Shown here: one piece after another, positions 44,119-56,490 of the stretch
Layout of the letters: each line of letters starts with the position of its first letter
Numbering within the stretch: the stretch's first letter is position 1
Origin: Diploptera punctata
Lineage: Eukaryota; Arthropoda; Insecta; Blattodea; Blaberidae
Reading direction: 5' to 3'
Length of the DNA stretch: 64,000 nucleotides
Assembly: GCA_030220185.1 (NCBI GenBank)
Contig: JASPKZ010007552.1
Span: 806,001-870,000 of the forward strand
Made by a program: the position numbers and the translations under genes
The notes under the pieces: generated by a model
What the model was told of the DNA's origin: nothing
The model's input: the letters and a program-made list of their open reading frames with translations, nothing else
Database searches by the model: none

Positions 44119-44796
44119 GTAATTATATCATCGAAATAAAAAAGCATTATTGTTATAAAGTAAAATATTCTCATTAAAATGCTTTATTATTCTAGACCGT
44201 AATTTGACCCTGCGAGCGATGCTCCGCTACCTCTTACGGGAATTATATGTAAGAGAAGAAAAATATTTACACTGGGAGCTGAGTATCGAAGAAGGTTTCG
44301 CGCTAATATATAAAGTTAGAGATCTCGTGTTGAAATTGGTAATTTGCGGTATATACTAAATATGTTCGATGAAACTTTCTAAAGTTTTTTTTTTATGTTA
44401 ATGATAGCAACATCAGTAGCTATATTTCTACGAAATTCGCTACAATCGTAAGTTGCTAGTCCTGTACCTGGGAGACATTATTGACATTGGGTGAATCACG
44501 ACAAAAATCGGAAAATATTTAGTATCGGTTTCATTATCGGTAATACATACATGTTTTATACATCATTGATTTAATATAATCTTTCATCAATATTTTGTAC
44601 CGGTTATAGCCTCATTAATCAAATACACGACAAGGAATTACTGACATTAATATTCCAATACCTTCATCCCAATTTGTTATGGTGAATAGGGCACAGTATT
44701 TTGGTACATCAGGACACTTTGAACGATTTATTTCGGAAAAACGTTTATTTATCAGACATTTTAAACACAAAAATGTATAACATATATTTCTATATA
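44119..44796. other. AT-rich stretch before full-length LINE
   Basis: No gene recognised. Confidence 0.4.
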
Positions 44797-45033
44797 AACT
44801 ACTATAGAACCCGTGAGGGGTTGCTGATCCCCCATCGGGCGCCTCCCCAGGTGGTGGATAGGGGAATGCCTCCTAAATATAGGTGGTACCGGGGAAATGA
44901 AATACCCGGAGTGAACCAAAATCAGCATAGCGTCTGTTCCAGATTGGACGGCTATAATGGGCAGGTAGACTCAGAGCCGAAGAGAAGGCAATCTACCTAA
45001 GGGAAAGCACCCTAAAAACAAAGCTGAAGCAAG

Positions 45034-45916
45034 TTGGGAGGCTGTAAGGTGGCAATCCCACCACCCAACTATATCTGCGCAGCCCTTGTAAGGCGGCCAG
45101 ATGAATCTTGTATTACTAAAAAGCGAAGGGGAAAGCCGGACGGAAACACTGATGATGGACCAAGCAAGAAAAGGACAATGATAAAGAATAATTTACTATT
45201 GGCAACATGGAATATAAGAGGGTTAAATAATAAACAGACAGAAGTTTTATATGAAATTAAAAATAAAAAGGCAAATATAATGCTCTTAACAGAAACCAAG
45301 GAAAAGTTGAAAGGGACACAGGATATAGAAGATCACCTCCTTGTATATCATGGTGTAGAAAGACAACAACGTGCATCAGCTGGAGTAGCTGTAATGATAG
45401 ACCCCATTTGGAGGAAGAAAATACATAGCTATACTTTTATATCAGAAAGAATAATTATTGTCAGGTTTAAAATACAAAGAGGATATATGTATATATGCAC
45501 CAGAATAAGGGAAAAAAGAAAACATTGAAAAATTTTATAAAGAATTTCAAAAAGTAGTGAATAAAATAAATAAAAATGATTATATAGTTATTGGAGGTGA
45601 TTTTAATGGAAGAATAGGGTGCCATCCTATACCTGATATATTTGGTACACAAGGAGAAACAATAGAAAATGATAGTGGAAAAGAACTTCGACAATTTGCA
45701 ATATTTAATGGATACAGAATTACTAATACCTATTTTAGAAAGAAAGAAATACATAAGTACACCTGGTCGGCTAGAGGATTAAGATCAATTATTGATTATT
45801 TCTTGGTAAACAGAAAATTGATACCCTGGGTCACAAATGTAAAAGTATATAGAGGTTTCGATGTAGGAACAGATCATTTTCTCTTGACATGTAATATAAA
45901 ATTATTAGAAAGATAG
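45034..45916 (+). pseudogene. LINE type B endonuclease
   Basis: An open frame from 45034 with a basic stretch (TKKRRGKPDG, PSKKRTMIK), then NLLLATWNIRGLNNK (about 45190), IMLLTETKEKLKG (about 45275, catalytic Glu), HGVERQQRASAGVAVMIDPI and an ICTRI stop at 45526. After a frame change it continues as YIVIGGDFNGRIGCHP (about 45580), HKYTWSARGLRSIIDYFLVN (about 45750) and GFDVGTDHFLLTCNI (45855-45900; catalytic Asp-His). The DNA-nicking domain is complete apart from one frameshift near 45500-45560 and a stop at 45914. Confidence 0.9.
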
Positions 45917-46143
45917 AGGAAACCAACAACAAGAAAAATTTACAATGAAGAAACATATAAAGTGAATTTATTACAAGAAGAAAGTATAAGAACGTTGTAT
46001 GCAAATAGATTATCTCTCAATATATATTACAGCGAGAAATAAATAATAATATAGAAGAAGAATGGAGCAACATCGATTGGGCTCTAAAGAAAGCAGCATA
46101 TGAAGTTCTAGGATTAAGAAGGAAAAATTGTAAGAAGAGAGGA

Positions 46144-47935
46144 TTGAGAATATGGAATGACGAAATTAAAACAGTTATAGAGGAAAAGAAGAAAGCATAT
46201 TTAAAATATTTACAAAAGAAAACTGAAGAAACAAAAGAAATATATTATAACAAAAGAAAGGAAGCAAAGATAGTTGTTAGGAAATCCCACGAAGACAGTT
46301 GGGATCGATATGTATCTAATCTAGAACATGATCTACATGGACGACAATGGACTGGCTATAGAACAATTAAATATTTAAATAAATCAGAAAAAGAAGCTGC
46401 ATATATACCTACATCAATATCAGAAGAACATTGGATAGAATACAGACCTGTGGTACAACGAGAATGAAAACGAAGAAGAACCAAAATGTGAGAATTTGAA
46501 AGTAGATAAAATACAAATGGAAGAACTGGAAGAATCGCTCAAATTAACAAATAATGGAAAAGCTAGCGGACCAGATGACATCAATTCAGAACTAATTAAA
46601 TATGCAGATATATTTTTTAAATTAAGATTCTTGAATTTTCTTAATATGTGTTGGGAGAATCATAATATACCAGCTACATGGAGGCAAGGTATAGTAAAAC
46701 CAATTTACAAAAAAGGAAAAAGAAACCAATCATCTAATTACAGAGGCATTACCCTCCTAAATAGTGGATATAAAATATATGCTAGAATAATAGCAAAACG
46801 AATACAACGAATTACTGAAGTAACACTAGCAGAAGAACAAAATGGGTTCCGAAAAGAAAGATCTTGTACCGATGGAGTATTTGCCCTGAATCAGATAATA
46901 AACAAAAGACAATAAAAAAACCTAGAAACACATTTGTTATTCATAGACCTAGATAAAGCATTTGATCGAGTAAACAGGGAAATATTGTGGAATATCCTAA
47001 AAGAAAAAGGCCTCCGTATTCAGATTATAGAAACTGTTAAGAGCTTGTACTATGGAACAAATATTTGTATTGACCCTCAGTTGACTAAAAATAAGACATT
47101 TTTTCAAATAAACCAAGTAGTACGACAAGGGTGTTCACTCTCACCTATATTATTTAATATTTATATGGACGATATCCTAAAAGAATGGAAGAAGGTTTTA
47201 ACTAATGAAGGAATATTAATTGATAATAAAGATGAAATATATGCTTTATTATTCGCTGACGATGTTGTACTTTTAGCAGAATCTGAAAATGAGCTCCAAA
47301 TGTTAGCATATACATTTAAATTAATAGACAATAGATACAATTGTAAAATATCAATAAATAAGTCAAAAGTAATGGCATTTATTGATAAATATGGAATTAG
47401 ATAAAAAATTGTACTGGATAACAAAATAATAGAACAAGTATCACATTTCCAATATTTAGGATGTGATATAACTTATAGAGAAAATAAAGATATAGAAAAG
47501 AAAATAAATAAATTTCAAGCTATTTTGGAACCATAAAAAGAACCTTAGGTCGGAAAACAAGGAAAGATACGAAACTTAAATTATATAAAACAATGGCTGT
47601 TCCTTTGTTGTTGTATGGAAGTGAAAATTGGATAATGAAATCAAGGGATAAAAGCAGGATACAGACTGCGGAAATACTGTTTTTACATAATGTGAAAGTA
47701 TGCACAAGAGCGGATAGAATAAGGAATGAAACTATACGAAATGAATTAAATATATATACAATTGAAGATAAAATCAGCGAAAATAATAACAAATGGACAG
47801 AACTCTTAATGAGAATGAACAACGAAAGAATACCAAAAAGAACCTTCCTGTATAATTCCATAGGAACAAGAGATGTTGGTCGACCACGCAGAAGATGGAC
47901 TCCACTTTTAACTTCGCCGGAACAGGCTGCATAGA
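46144..47935 (+). pseudogene. LINE type B reverse transcriptase and tail
   Basis: The linker frame 46144-46467 contains a basic coiled segment. Polymerase: NNGKASGPDDINSELIKYAD, IVKPIYKKGKRNQSSNYRGI, EEQNGFRKERSCTDGVF, then a stop at 46913, LFIDLDKAFDRVNREILW (from 46934; catalytic Asp), QVVRQGCSLSPILFNIYMDD and ALLFADDVVLLAESENEL (about 47245; catalytic DD). Stops and shifts lie near 46470, 46915, 47403 and 47535. The tail from 47593 has MAVPLLLYGSENWIMKS and GTRDVGRPRRRW. Three open blocks of 107, 139 and 156 codons remain. Confidence 0.92.
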
Positions 47936-48083
47936 CTAAACCCTGTAGTAGAAGAAGAAGAACTACTATAGAATCAGATTCATTTCTATATATAGGCCTA
48001 CAAACATTTCTTTTTCTGCCCTCAGCTCCAACACACTTTTCATGATACCATTCACGTCCTTTATCATGCCACTATACTTTATA

Positions 48084-48391
48084 CTGTGGTTCGAGGTAGC
48101 GTGCTGCCTTATCATGCAGCGGACAGGGTTTGATTCCCGGTCGGGACAAGCTCCTGGGTGAGGTTTTCTTCGGGGTTTTTCCTCACTTGTAAGACAAATG
48201 TCAGAAAGCTTAGAGCCCAACTGTCCCCGAAAATTATCCGGCCATCATCATCATTCTTATCATTATCTCCGGTGTGGAAAGCAACGGGAAGCTACCACAC
48301 CTATAATTCCCTAGTAAAGCTGCAAACCATAGCATGAAAATGCTATGATTGCTGTGAAAGACCTGCCTCCGGGCAGAATTACTGTTGATGG
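48084..48391 (+). mobile_element. SINE type A, plus copy, 10-bp target duplication
   Basis: ATACTTTATA lies on both sides (48074-48083 and 48392-48401). The head CTGTGGTTCGAGGTAGCGTG contains the A box, and the B box is GGTTTGATTCCCGG (about 48127-48140). The body contains 'tgggtgaggttttcttcgg', a CAT-rich run, 'gtgtggaaagcaacggga' and 'agcatgaaaatgct' (a small palindrome). Full-length copy; compare 3695-4035 and 54939-55282. Confidence 0.92.
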
Positions 48392-48401
48392 ATACTTTAT
48401 A

Positions 48402-49344
48402 AAGAAATCCCACAGTGTTATTCTTTTTCTGCTCATTAGTATCATTATCATGCTTAAAACATTTTTCTCCGCGAAGCGAAAAAGCTGCCTTTCTTAGATT
48501 GTTGACATTTAATTCAAATCCACATGCAGAATATGGAAGAAATGTTTGCAGGCTTTCAAATTATTTTTTCAGAGGATCGTCACTCCCGCTGTTACGGTGA
48601 CGTTGAAGATATACGAGATACACCCAATTAACTCTGCCGGATGATACATGCTCCTCTCCCTGTATGAATGCTTTGATAGCTCTATGCAAATCAACTTTTG
48701 TTCAACTCTGTTTATATTTACCAATCTGCAATGCAATACTTACAAATAAATTAGTGAAATATGCTGCAAACTCGTGTCCCTATTCACTAGAAATACAGTC
48801 TTTCAATTTTCATAGGTTATTTATTTAGATTTATTTAGATTTATTTATTTAGCCTGGTTGGCAACACTTAAACTATTGTCTACAAAGACGGGAACCATTC
48901 CAATCTCTTTGGAATAAATATTTCATAATTTAGCAAAAAATAATTTGTAATTGGACAATTAGTTAATAAGAGACACGCATAATAAAAAAAGAAAATATTG
49001 AATGTACGAAGCTATTATTCCACGTACCTGGAACATCAATTCTTTGTCATCAAATCTTCACATAAGTAAATGAGGGAAAAAAAACATAATCTGCTTTACT
49101 ACACACAGAACAGAGGTTAGTTGGCTGATACCAACTTAATAAGTCTTAATTTCAGTATGTGGAGAACAAAATTTAAAAGTGTCCCTATATACCCTGTGCA
49201 CAGCTGTCTCCTGATTCAGCCGATTTAACCCGATTTACTAAAGAAATCAGACAGAAATTTCATGTACGCGGTGTATAAAACTCTCATAATGGATTAGAGT
49301 TACGGTATGTTGAATAAATCACAAATCAAGAGAGTCAATTGAAG
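48402..49344. other. AT-rich stretch, nothing recognised
   Basis: A short ATTTATTTAG run at 48818-48855. No gene or repeat family identified. Confidence 0.4.
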
Positions 49345-52235
49345 TATTGATCATCATCATCGTCAACATCAAGGCGTTGGCCCTCTGGCACGTTCCGACA
49401 TCAAGAGATTTCGTCTCTCCATCTAGCAAATGGTCTTCCTTGACTTCTATATTCTATGGGTCTGTAATTTAAAATAATTTTAGGTGATCTATCATCTGGC
49501 ATTCTTAGTAGATATTCGTACCAATTTTGTCATTGTTAATTTCATCCGTCAATTTAAAAATATTTTATTAATCTCTTATCTCAGAACTTCTTTTCTGGTC
49601 CATAAGAGTGTAGCCTGCCGTTGGCCTTAAAAATCTCATCTCCGCTGCCTCTATTTTTCTCCTATGTGTATGAATCACAGTCCAATTTTGACTGTCGTAG
49701 TAGGAACGGCAATGACTTTATAAAAGTTCAATTGAGTATCCTGAGTTGTTTTATCCTTTGGAGTTCTTCTTATTGTTCCATACATTCTTAGAAATGTCTG
49801 TACTTGTATATTTATATCTTCTTTTTGGCAGTATGATACATTAAAACCAAAATAATTGTAGGATTTCTTTCACTTGTTCAATGATATTATTATTCATGAA
49901 AAGTTTGCATCTGAGATGATTTTTTCTCGAAATGCCGTTGATTTTTTTGTACATGAAATGTTTAAATTATATTCCTTCACCTACGTTTTCTAATTGGTGT
50001 GCAGCTCTCTGGAGATTATCTTCTGATGAACTAAAAATCGTCTGGTCGTCTGAGAATAAAATCGTATTTAAAACTTTGTCATTTATTTTAAAATTTTCAA
50101 TTAAGACATCTTGCCATATTTTAATAGCATGATCAACATATATACTAAACAAAGCCGGAGATAGCAGGCATTCATGTTTTACAACTTGGTTAATTCCTTC
50201 AGATATATTACTCGCTATTCCTTTTGACAATGCTGATGGTTGTTTTGGAGTACAAACTTCTAATTACTTTTATAATGTGATTTGGATATCCACTCATTTC
50301 CATAACGGTCCATAATATGTTTCGACTTACCCTAATGAAAGCTCTTTCATAATCAACAAATAATATAAAAGTATTCTCTCATTTTTTCAACAAGTAGCTG
50401 CATTATAAATATGCCATCGGAGCAGGACCGCCCTTTCCTGAAACCACATTGTTCATTTCCTATAATATTTTCATTAATTGGATTTATTCTATGAATTATA
50501 TTTTTACGTATATTATATATGCCACGTTCAGAAGGCTGATATCCCTGTAACTATTACAATCTTATCTATTTCATTTTTTGAAAACTGGGTACACTATTCC
50601 TCTTCCGCATTCCGTCGGTACTTCCAGCATATATTAATTTTCGTAAAAATCTTAATTTTATTTCCAGAGGGCGTATTTGATCATCTCTATGTTTAATCTA
50701 TCACTTCCTGGAGATTTTCTGTTATTAAAAGATCTTCGAATTTATGAAATTCTATTGGGTCCATGTTTGCATATTCTTCATATTCTTGATCCTCCGCAAT
50801 TGTTTTACCTGAGGTTGCCCATAAATCTTTATAGTATCTAAGCAATTATTTTTCTGTTGTATTATTAACTTGTACTGTATCTTTTTCGGATTTATTTAGA
50901 TGTTTTAATATTTTGTATGCTTTATTTTGTGTGCCATGTACATCGTGTTCTATGTTGCTTACATATTTGTTCCAATTCTCGCGATTAATTATTCTTATTT
51001 CTCTTTTCACTACAGCACATTTCCGTTTGTATTGTATTCTCTCATTATTTGATCTGTTCTGCAAAAATTTCAGATACGCTTTTTTTCTTATCACTTATGA
51101 TTTTCTGAGTTTCTTCACTCCATACTAGCAGACTTTTTTATTCTTTTTAGGGTATATTTTACCCAATATTTCATTTACTACCTTTAATATTAATTATTTT
51201 TAGGTCTTCCAATTCTTGCTCCACATTTTTGCTAATATGTCTTAGGTCTTTGTAAGCTAAAAGTCTAGCACATTATAATCTCCTTAAACTGTCTTCTAGG
51301 AGTAAATGGGTTTTGAAATGGTATTGACTTTCTACAGTGTTTATTTTCTTTTTCTTATATATCCATTTTGTTGGGACATTTATTTTCATCACTAAAACAC
51401 GTGTGTCTGTAACTTGGGGAGCTAGTTTAGCATTTACGAGGACGTAATCTATTACGGATTTTGTTTCTCTTGCAGCCCATGTATATTTGTGGATATCCTT
51501 GTGTTGAGAGAATGTGTTTCTAATTTTTAATTCATTGAAAATTGCAAAATCTCTTTACACCTTTCCATTTTCATTCAGTATATTCTCACCATTAGGGCCT
51601 ATAATTTATTTGAATGGATGCTTTCAGTTACGTGCAATAAAGTCTCCGCATATGGTAATGCAGTTTGATTTGTTGATAGTCTGTAAGTGCGATTTAAATT
51701 GCTCATAAAATTCTATGCTATCTTCTTTTTCTTCCCTTCTTCCGGGGCATATACACGAACAGTTGTCAGATATCCTCTTTTACATTTTATTCTGAGATTA
51801 ATGATCCTTTCAGATACAAACTTGTAACTATGGACTATTTTTCTCCGTTTATCACTTAAAAGTATTCCAACACCAGCTGCTGTTCCTTTATTTGCGGTAC
51901 TCCACTATAAAATAAGATGTATTCTGCTAGCTCTGAACTGCCTTTGAGGTTTTTTCTTTGTTTCTGTAATTACACATATATCTGTTTTCTGTTTACACAT
52001 ATATCTGTTTCTGTTTCATCAATCCATGTACTAATTGTCCTTCCTCGTACGTTAGTCCTCTTACGTTCCAGGTTGACATATTGATTTTATGTAGTATACC
52101 CAATCGTTTATCCTTTTGTCTCGCATTTGTCGTCACCAAGTAATCAGTCCGGCTCTCTTGAAAATTGTTAGTAGTTATGAATATGTTCCCCTGGTTGCGT
52201 TATGAGCGCCACGCAGGGTTAGTTTGGTGGTGGGG
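49345..52235 (-). mobile_element. Decayed, nearly full-length LINE (type B)
   Basis: Minus strand from the right: MSTWNVRGLTYEEGQLV (about 52085-52035), ICGDFIARN in the loop position (about 51650), KDIHKYTWAARETKSVIDYV (51510-51440), linker with WNKYVSNIEHDVHGTQNKAY (about 50980-50920), reverse transcriptase pieces FILFVDYERAFIRVSRNIL (about 50370-50310), ECLLSPALFSIYVDHAIKIW (50180-50110) and ILFSDDQTIFSSSEDNL (about 50060-50000; FSDD at the catalytic site), and the tail down to a (GAT)n-like 3' end at 49345. Many stops. No clear target duplication was found. It is older than the full-length type B copies. Confidence 0.85.
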
Positions 52236-52239
52236 CTGT

Positions 52240-52397
52240 AGTTTAAAATACTTTTAGGTGATCTGTCATCTGGCATTCTTAGTAGATGCTCGTACCAAAT
52301 GTGTCTTTGTTTGTCAATTTTATCCATCAATTTAAAAATATCTCTTATCTCAGAACTTTTTTCTGGCCGATAAGAGTGTAGCCTGATGTAAATATGA
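52240..52397 (-). pseudogene. Extra LINE type B tail fragment
   Basis: Minus strand RLHSYRPEKSSEIRDIFKLM and RHIWYEHLLRMPDDRSPKSI. The plus-strand text 'aggtgatct.tcatctggcattcttagtaga' occurs almost identically at 49480-49515 inside the adjoining LINE. It is therefore a second, separate piece of the same family abutting the first, either an insertion or a local duplication. Confidence 0.75.
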
Positions 52398-52733
52398 TTC
52401 AATTATTGAAAAAAATTGTGCCATGGAATTTGAAAAACTCAGAATATATTATGAAAGAAAATAAATAAATGCTTGAATGAAAGATAATGCGAAAATGTGA
52501 TGCCAAACTGTGATTTGGAGGACTAAAATGAAGAATACCAAATCAAATGTGTCTTTTCGGAAGAATAATTCATTAATATTTTTACTATAGACTGTTTCTA
52601 TATTTAAATTATATGAGAATGCAGTAAATTCCATAAAGAACACATTCGCCAACCCTAACTCCGGCAAAATAAATTTAAAACAAAAAGTAATTTATTTATA
52701 TGTTTTTTAGTTACCATAGATTTTATTCTTATA
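52398..52733. other. AT-rich spacer
   Basis: Nothing recognised. Confidence 0.4.
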
Positions 52734-53470
52734 CCGGGTGCATCAAAATTAATAGCTCAAACTTAAACGATTGAATGTAAACGAAAGTAGAAGCAAAAAA
52801 GTCCTAGTAAACATGGGTTTGCAAATTACCTATGTGCCAGATAATTGCTAATGTGTGTTTACATGCCGCCATTGACTTAATTATGAAACATCGTCCTACA
52901 TAGTACAAATTAATTCCAAAAGGATATTCTTTCAATTGCCATTCTATGTTGCCTCAAAATTCACTCACAGCGTAATCTACCAAAGAATGCAATTAGTTCT
53001 TAAATGTCATAAAGTAATATTGTACACTCGTACCTGTTAAAGGTTCAAAGTATCGTATTTGCATATGGTTGCATTATTAGACTCGTATCTGCTGAGCGCC
53101 AAATTCTTTCAAATACCCCCGGATCATTTCAAAATTCTTGAAAATCATGTACGATTTTTTACTCACTTCAATGGTATCAAAGGAAGTGCTGTACACTTCA
53201 TTTTAGACATGATATCACACACAAATATCCAAAGGAATCAGATAAGGTATTCGTGAAGGCCAAGGATCAGGCCCGCCTTGATCTATCCATCATGAACCGC
53301 ATTAAATGTATTCTAACTAGTGCAGCAAAATGTACCGGTGTTCGATCATGCATGTACCACATATTCCTCTCTTGCTCAAGGGGAACATCTTCAAGCAATT
53401 TTGGAAGAAATCGAAGAAACGTTGCTGATGCGGTGACTCTTGAATAGCATGTGGGTTTATTTCGCAACAT
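52734..53470 (-). pseudogene. Mariner-like element, 3' end with transposase C-terminus
   Basis: Minus strand from 53430: ASATFLRFLPKLLEDVPLEQ, RNMWYMHDRTPVHFAALVRI (the second catalytic Asp in MHD), then near 53270 a frame with DPWPSRIPYLIPLDICV matching the WPxRSPDLxPLDF block, and a decayed end near 53080. 'Ataccgggtgcatcaaaatt' at 52734 may be the terminal repeat. The N-terminal half is missing. It belongs to the same transposase group as 21100-22310. Confidence 0.75.
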
Positions 53471-53539
53471 AAATGTATTATGTGTATATTCAGAAGTCAA
53501 GAATTCAGTTTTTCAACTTTATTATTCAATTTATATTTG

Positions 53540-53990
53540 CAAAATTTTCTACATCGATAGAAAGAGAATCTGTAGACCAATGGTCAAACCTGTGGAAGAC
53601 GTTTTTTATTTACCTTCATTTTGCAGATGACCATGTGGTTTTGCTCAGAAAGTTGTCGATTTAGAATTCATTTGTAGGAGATTGCAAAACATTACATGGA
53701 TTATGCAACGGATATTAATATTAATAAAGCACATAATTATTAACTAATTCAAATAATAAACATGGAACATTAATTATTGTGGCAGAATCAATTAAACAAG
53801 GGGGGCAATTTAAATATCTGAGCACTATAATACAAAGCAGGGAATTGAATGTTCACATATGCTATTGCGGATTGAACACATAAGAGTTATGTAAAGATGG
53901 TTGAATTCAGTAGGTCTGTGATGGATAACAATATTTCTAGGAATACAAAATTACGCATGGAAAAACATTGGTTATAAGTTTTTTAATGCT
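53540..53990 (+). pseudogene. LINE remnant around the FADD motif
   Basis: Plus strand: HFADDHVVLLRKLSI at 53619-53663 (catalytic DD), then in other frames GGQFKYLSTIIQSRELNV near 53800 and NISRNTKLRMEK near 53930. Layout and spacing match the region after the LINE polymerase core. Heavily mutated and truncated on both sides. Confidence 0.6.
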
Positions 53991-54546
53991 ACAACAGTGA
54001 AGTATTTATTTATTTTACTTGATGGAGTTAAGACCGTAAGGTATTTTCTTCTAATTCATCAGAGTTAATAACAATTGTGAATCATCTAGATGTTGATTAA
54101 TAGATATAAGCTTCACAATATAAAGTTGACAAGAAAATGAAAAAAAAAATCTATAATTAGATTACGTAAATGGCAGTAAAGAACGTTTAAAATGAAAATA
54201 ATAATACAAGTATACATGGGACACGGTTATATATTACATTGTGTACAGAAATATGTAGTGAGTTTATTTAACTGTTTTTGAGTCAGGCAGTCTTTCATAT
54301 ACGAGGAGAGGGAATTCTAGAGTCAAGTGGATGAGGAATAGTGAGATGTTCGATGGAGAGGAACAGCCAGAGTTAAATAATTTTCTCTCGATCGTGTGTT
54401 AAAGTTATGGTGTGAGGATAGCGAATGGAAGCGACTATGGATTGTGAACAAAAAAAATAGCTTCTGGGTGATCGAAGTCTAATATTGGAAAGAATAGAAT
54501 AGATGTCAAGATTGTAGAGAATCCGAAATTAAATTAGGGGATGCAT
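53991..54546. other. AT-rich stretch, nothing recognised
   Basis: No feature supported. Confidence 0.4.
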
Positions 54547-54838
54547 GACCGCGATGGTCTAGTGGTTATATTCCTTGCCTCTAGTCCCGAACGTTGGCAG
54601 TTCAAAACCGGACGGTGTCAATGGATTTTTAGGATGGAAAAATCCAAAGGAGAAATTCTTCGGGAGGGACTTTAAGCCGTGGGTGCCGAGTCTGAAGATT
54701 TTGACGCTGGTAATAAAACCGCAAACCTGAATAAAAAGGGCTCTGAAAATTTCACTGACCTTGACTCACCCTAGAAGTATCTTTTGATGTCTACTAGATA
54801 TCTCATTGCGGCGATATGCTAACCACCTGTCACCCGTT
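54547..54838 (+). mobile_element. SINE type C, full copy
   Basis: tRNA-derived head: A box ATGGTCTAGTGGTTATATTCC (about 54553-54573) and B-box-like GCAGTTCAAAACCGG (54597-54611). Body: 'atggaaaaatccaaagg', 'cttcgggagggactttaagc' and 'ctactagatatctcattgcgg'. The truncated copy at 43918-44118 shares the body. Followed by the dispersed repeat also seen at 2760-2872. Confidence 0.8.
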
Positions 54839-54839
54839 A

Positions 54840-54937
54840 ACATCTGTAAGTAAATAAGCCTAACTAAATTAGCTTGGTTAACAAACTTCCGCTAGGGAAC
54901 ACCTGTATCCCTATGCTAGACGCATTTGTTATATATA
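54840..54937 (+). repeat. Dispersed repeat shared with 2760-2872
   Basis: 'gtaaataagcctaactaaat', 'cttggttaacaaact.ccgctaggga' and 'tccctatgctagacgca' are matched in order near 2770. It may be an additional 3' domain of SINE type C or a separate element. Confidence 0.6.
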
Positions 54938-54938
54938 T

Positions 54939-55282
54939 CCATCCACAGTAATTCTGCCCAGAGACAGGTCCTTCACTGCAAACGTAGCATTTTCATGCTA
55001 TGCTTGCAGCTTTACTAGGGAATTGTAGGTGTGGTAGCTTCCCGTTGCTCTCCACACCGGTGAAGGATGATGATGATGATGATGATAATGATAATGATGA
55101 TGATGAATATGGTCATATTATTGCGGGAACGTTTGGGCCTTAAAGTTTTCCTGACATTTGTCTTACAGGTGAGGAAAAACCCGCGATAAAAACCTCACCC
55201 AGAAAAACTGCCCCGACCGGGGATCGAACCCGGTCCGCTGCGTGACAAGGCAGCACGCTACCTCGAGACCACAGCGGTGGAC
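54939..55282 (-). mobile_element. SINE type A, minus copy
   Basis: Minus strand from 55282: head with A box (TGGTCTCGAGGTAGCGTGC, about 55252-55274) and perfect B box GGTTCGATCCC (about 55224-55235), then the shared body. The body includes a GAT/CAT run that is longer here (about 55067-55105) than in the other copies. Bounded by TA-rich sequence on both sides, so the target duplication cannot be defined. Confidence 0.9.
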
Positions 55283-55306
55283 ATATATATATATATATAT
55301 ATATAT
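55283..55306. repeat. (TA)n microsatellite
   Basis: TA run directly adjoining the SINE head. Confidence 0.9.
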
Positions 55307-56147
55307 TAAAGCAATAATAGAGGAATATATTCAATTTATACGTATAAGCTAAAGCATTACAGATAAAATATATTTACCGGTATACTAATACAAAACCGAA
55401 TTGATTTAACATTCATAAAGTATACAAACAGAATTCTGAAAATAAACAAAAAAGCTAACAATGTCATGAAATTTCTGTATAACTGTCAATTATAATAATA
55501 GAATATCATTTCGCATTTAATTCCGTCATTCGTGTCTTCCAGTCACAGTTAAACTGTATTTACTAAAATATTTTTTAGCGGCTACGCTAGTGGTAGGATC
55601 CCACATACATTGCACAGCTTCTTGGATAAATCTTGCGTATTTCATCTTAACTGCCAACACAATTTCCAGGCAGATTGTACCTTTGTTTTTATTGAAATTT
55701 TCAGAAGAAAATAGACAATTAAAAAATCATCGCTTTCACATTTATAACGCGTTTTAGTATAATTTTAGTATTCTTAGCCAATGTCGCACTTTGTTTCACA
55801 TAAAAAGCACATTACAATGGTTTGCAGGCGGTGAAAAATTAAAATACATGATTAAAGGCATTTATGAGCATTTCGCTGGATATCACATTAAAAACCCTAA
55901 TAATGTTGTATTGCGTCTAAAATCCTTAGGTTATCCAATAGTCCTGTGTTATGTATGTCATAATATTATTGAAGGTAGGCTAATTAGGGTTACTAGAAAC
56001 TGGAAATGAAATTCCAGTTCTGCCTCAGCACTGAGAGAAAATTATATCTTTTATAACGTAACATAATAAATATTTATTTGAGGTAAAATTATAGTATGAT
56101 TGTAATTTCTTGATCTCATTATATTAAACGTTGATTAAATATTATCA
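55307..56147. other. Stretch with a 72-codon frame of unknown meaning
   Basis: A plus frame at 55791-56009 encodes a peptide with FAGYHIKNPNNVVLRLKSLG. No family is recognised, and the length is within chance. The rest is AT-rich with no feature. Confidence 0.2.
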
Positions 56148-56490
56148 TCGTCATCAGCATCAAGGATTAGACCTGCTGTTCTGTTCCGATCTCATGATAG
56201 AATTGGTCTGTACATCTTTTACTGGGTCTTCCAACATTTCTTCGTCCTAGTGGTTTTTAATGAAGAATCTCTTTCGAAATTCTATTGTTATCCATCATAC
56301 TGATGTGGTCCGTCCACTCATCTCTGTATTGTGTAATTCTATCTAATAGTTTGAATATATTCAGTTCTCTTTGTATATCCTCACTTCGCCTTTGATCCAT
56401 TATTGTATAGCCAGCTACACTCCTCAGAAACCTCATTTCTGTCGATTCTATTTTTCGTACCTGGTTTTTGATTAAGACCCAATGTCCCCA
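56148..56490 (-). pseudogene. LINE type B tail with GAT-rich 3' end
   Basis: Minus strand from 56490: a decayed region, then STDHISMMDNNRISKEI, GRRNVGRPSKRC and the 3' end with 'cctaatccttgatgctgatg' at about 56148-56170. Same tail layout as 62894-63396. 5'-truncated, no polymerase. Confidence 0.75.

Larger units (their letters stand above)
44810..47960 (+). mobile_element. Full-length LINE (type B), plus strand, 13-bp target duplication
   Basis: A 3151-bp element bounded on both sides by AACTACTATAGAA (44797-44809 and 47961-47973). It has a GC-rich leader (44810-45180) beginning CCCGTGAGGGGTTGCTGATC, an endonuclease, a basic linker, a reverse transcriptase and a GRPRRRW tail, ending in (GAA)n. 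It has about five frame breaks and is inactive, but the structure is complete, making it a good reference for family B (pieces at 13025, 24990, 30250, 31125, 49345, 52240, 56148, 61584 and 62894 are related to varying degrees). Confidence 0.93.
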
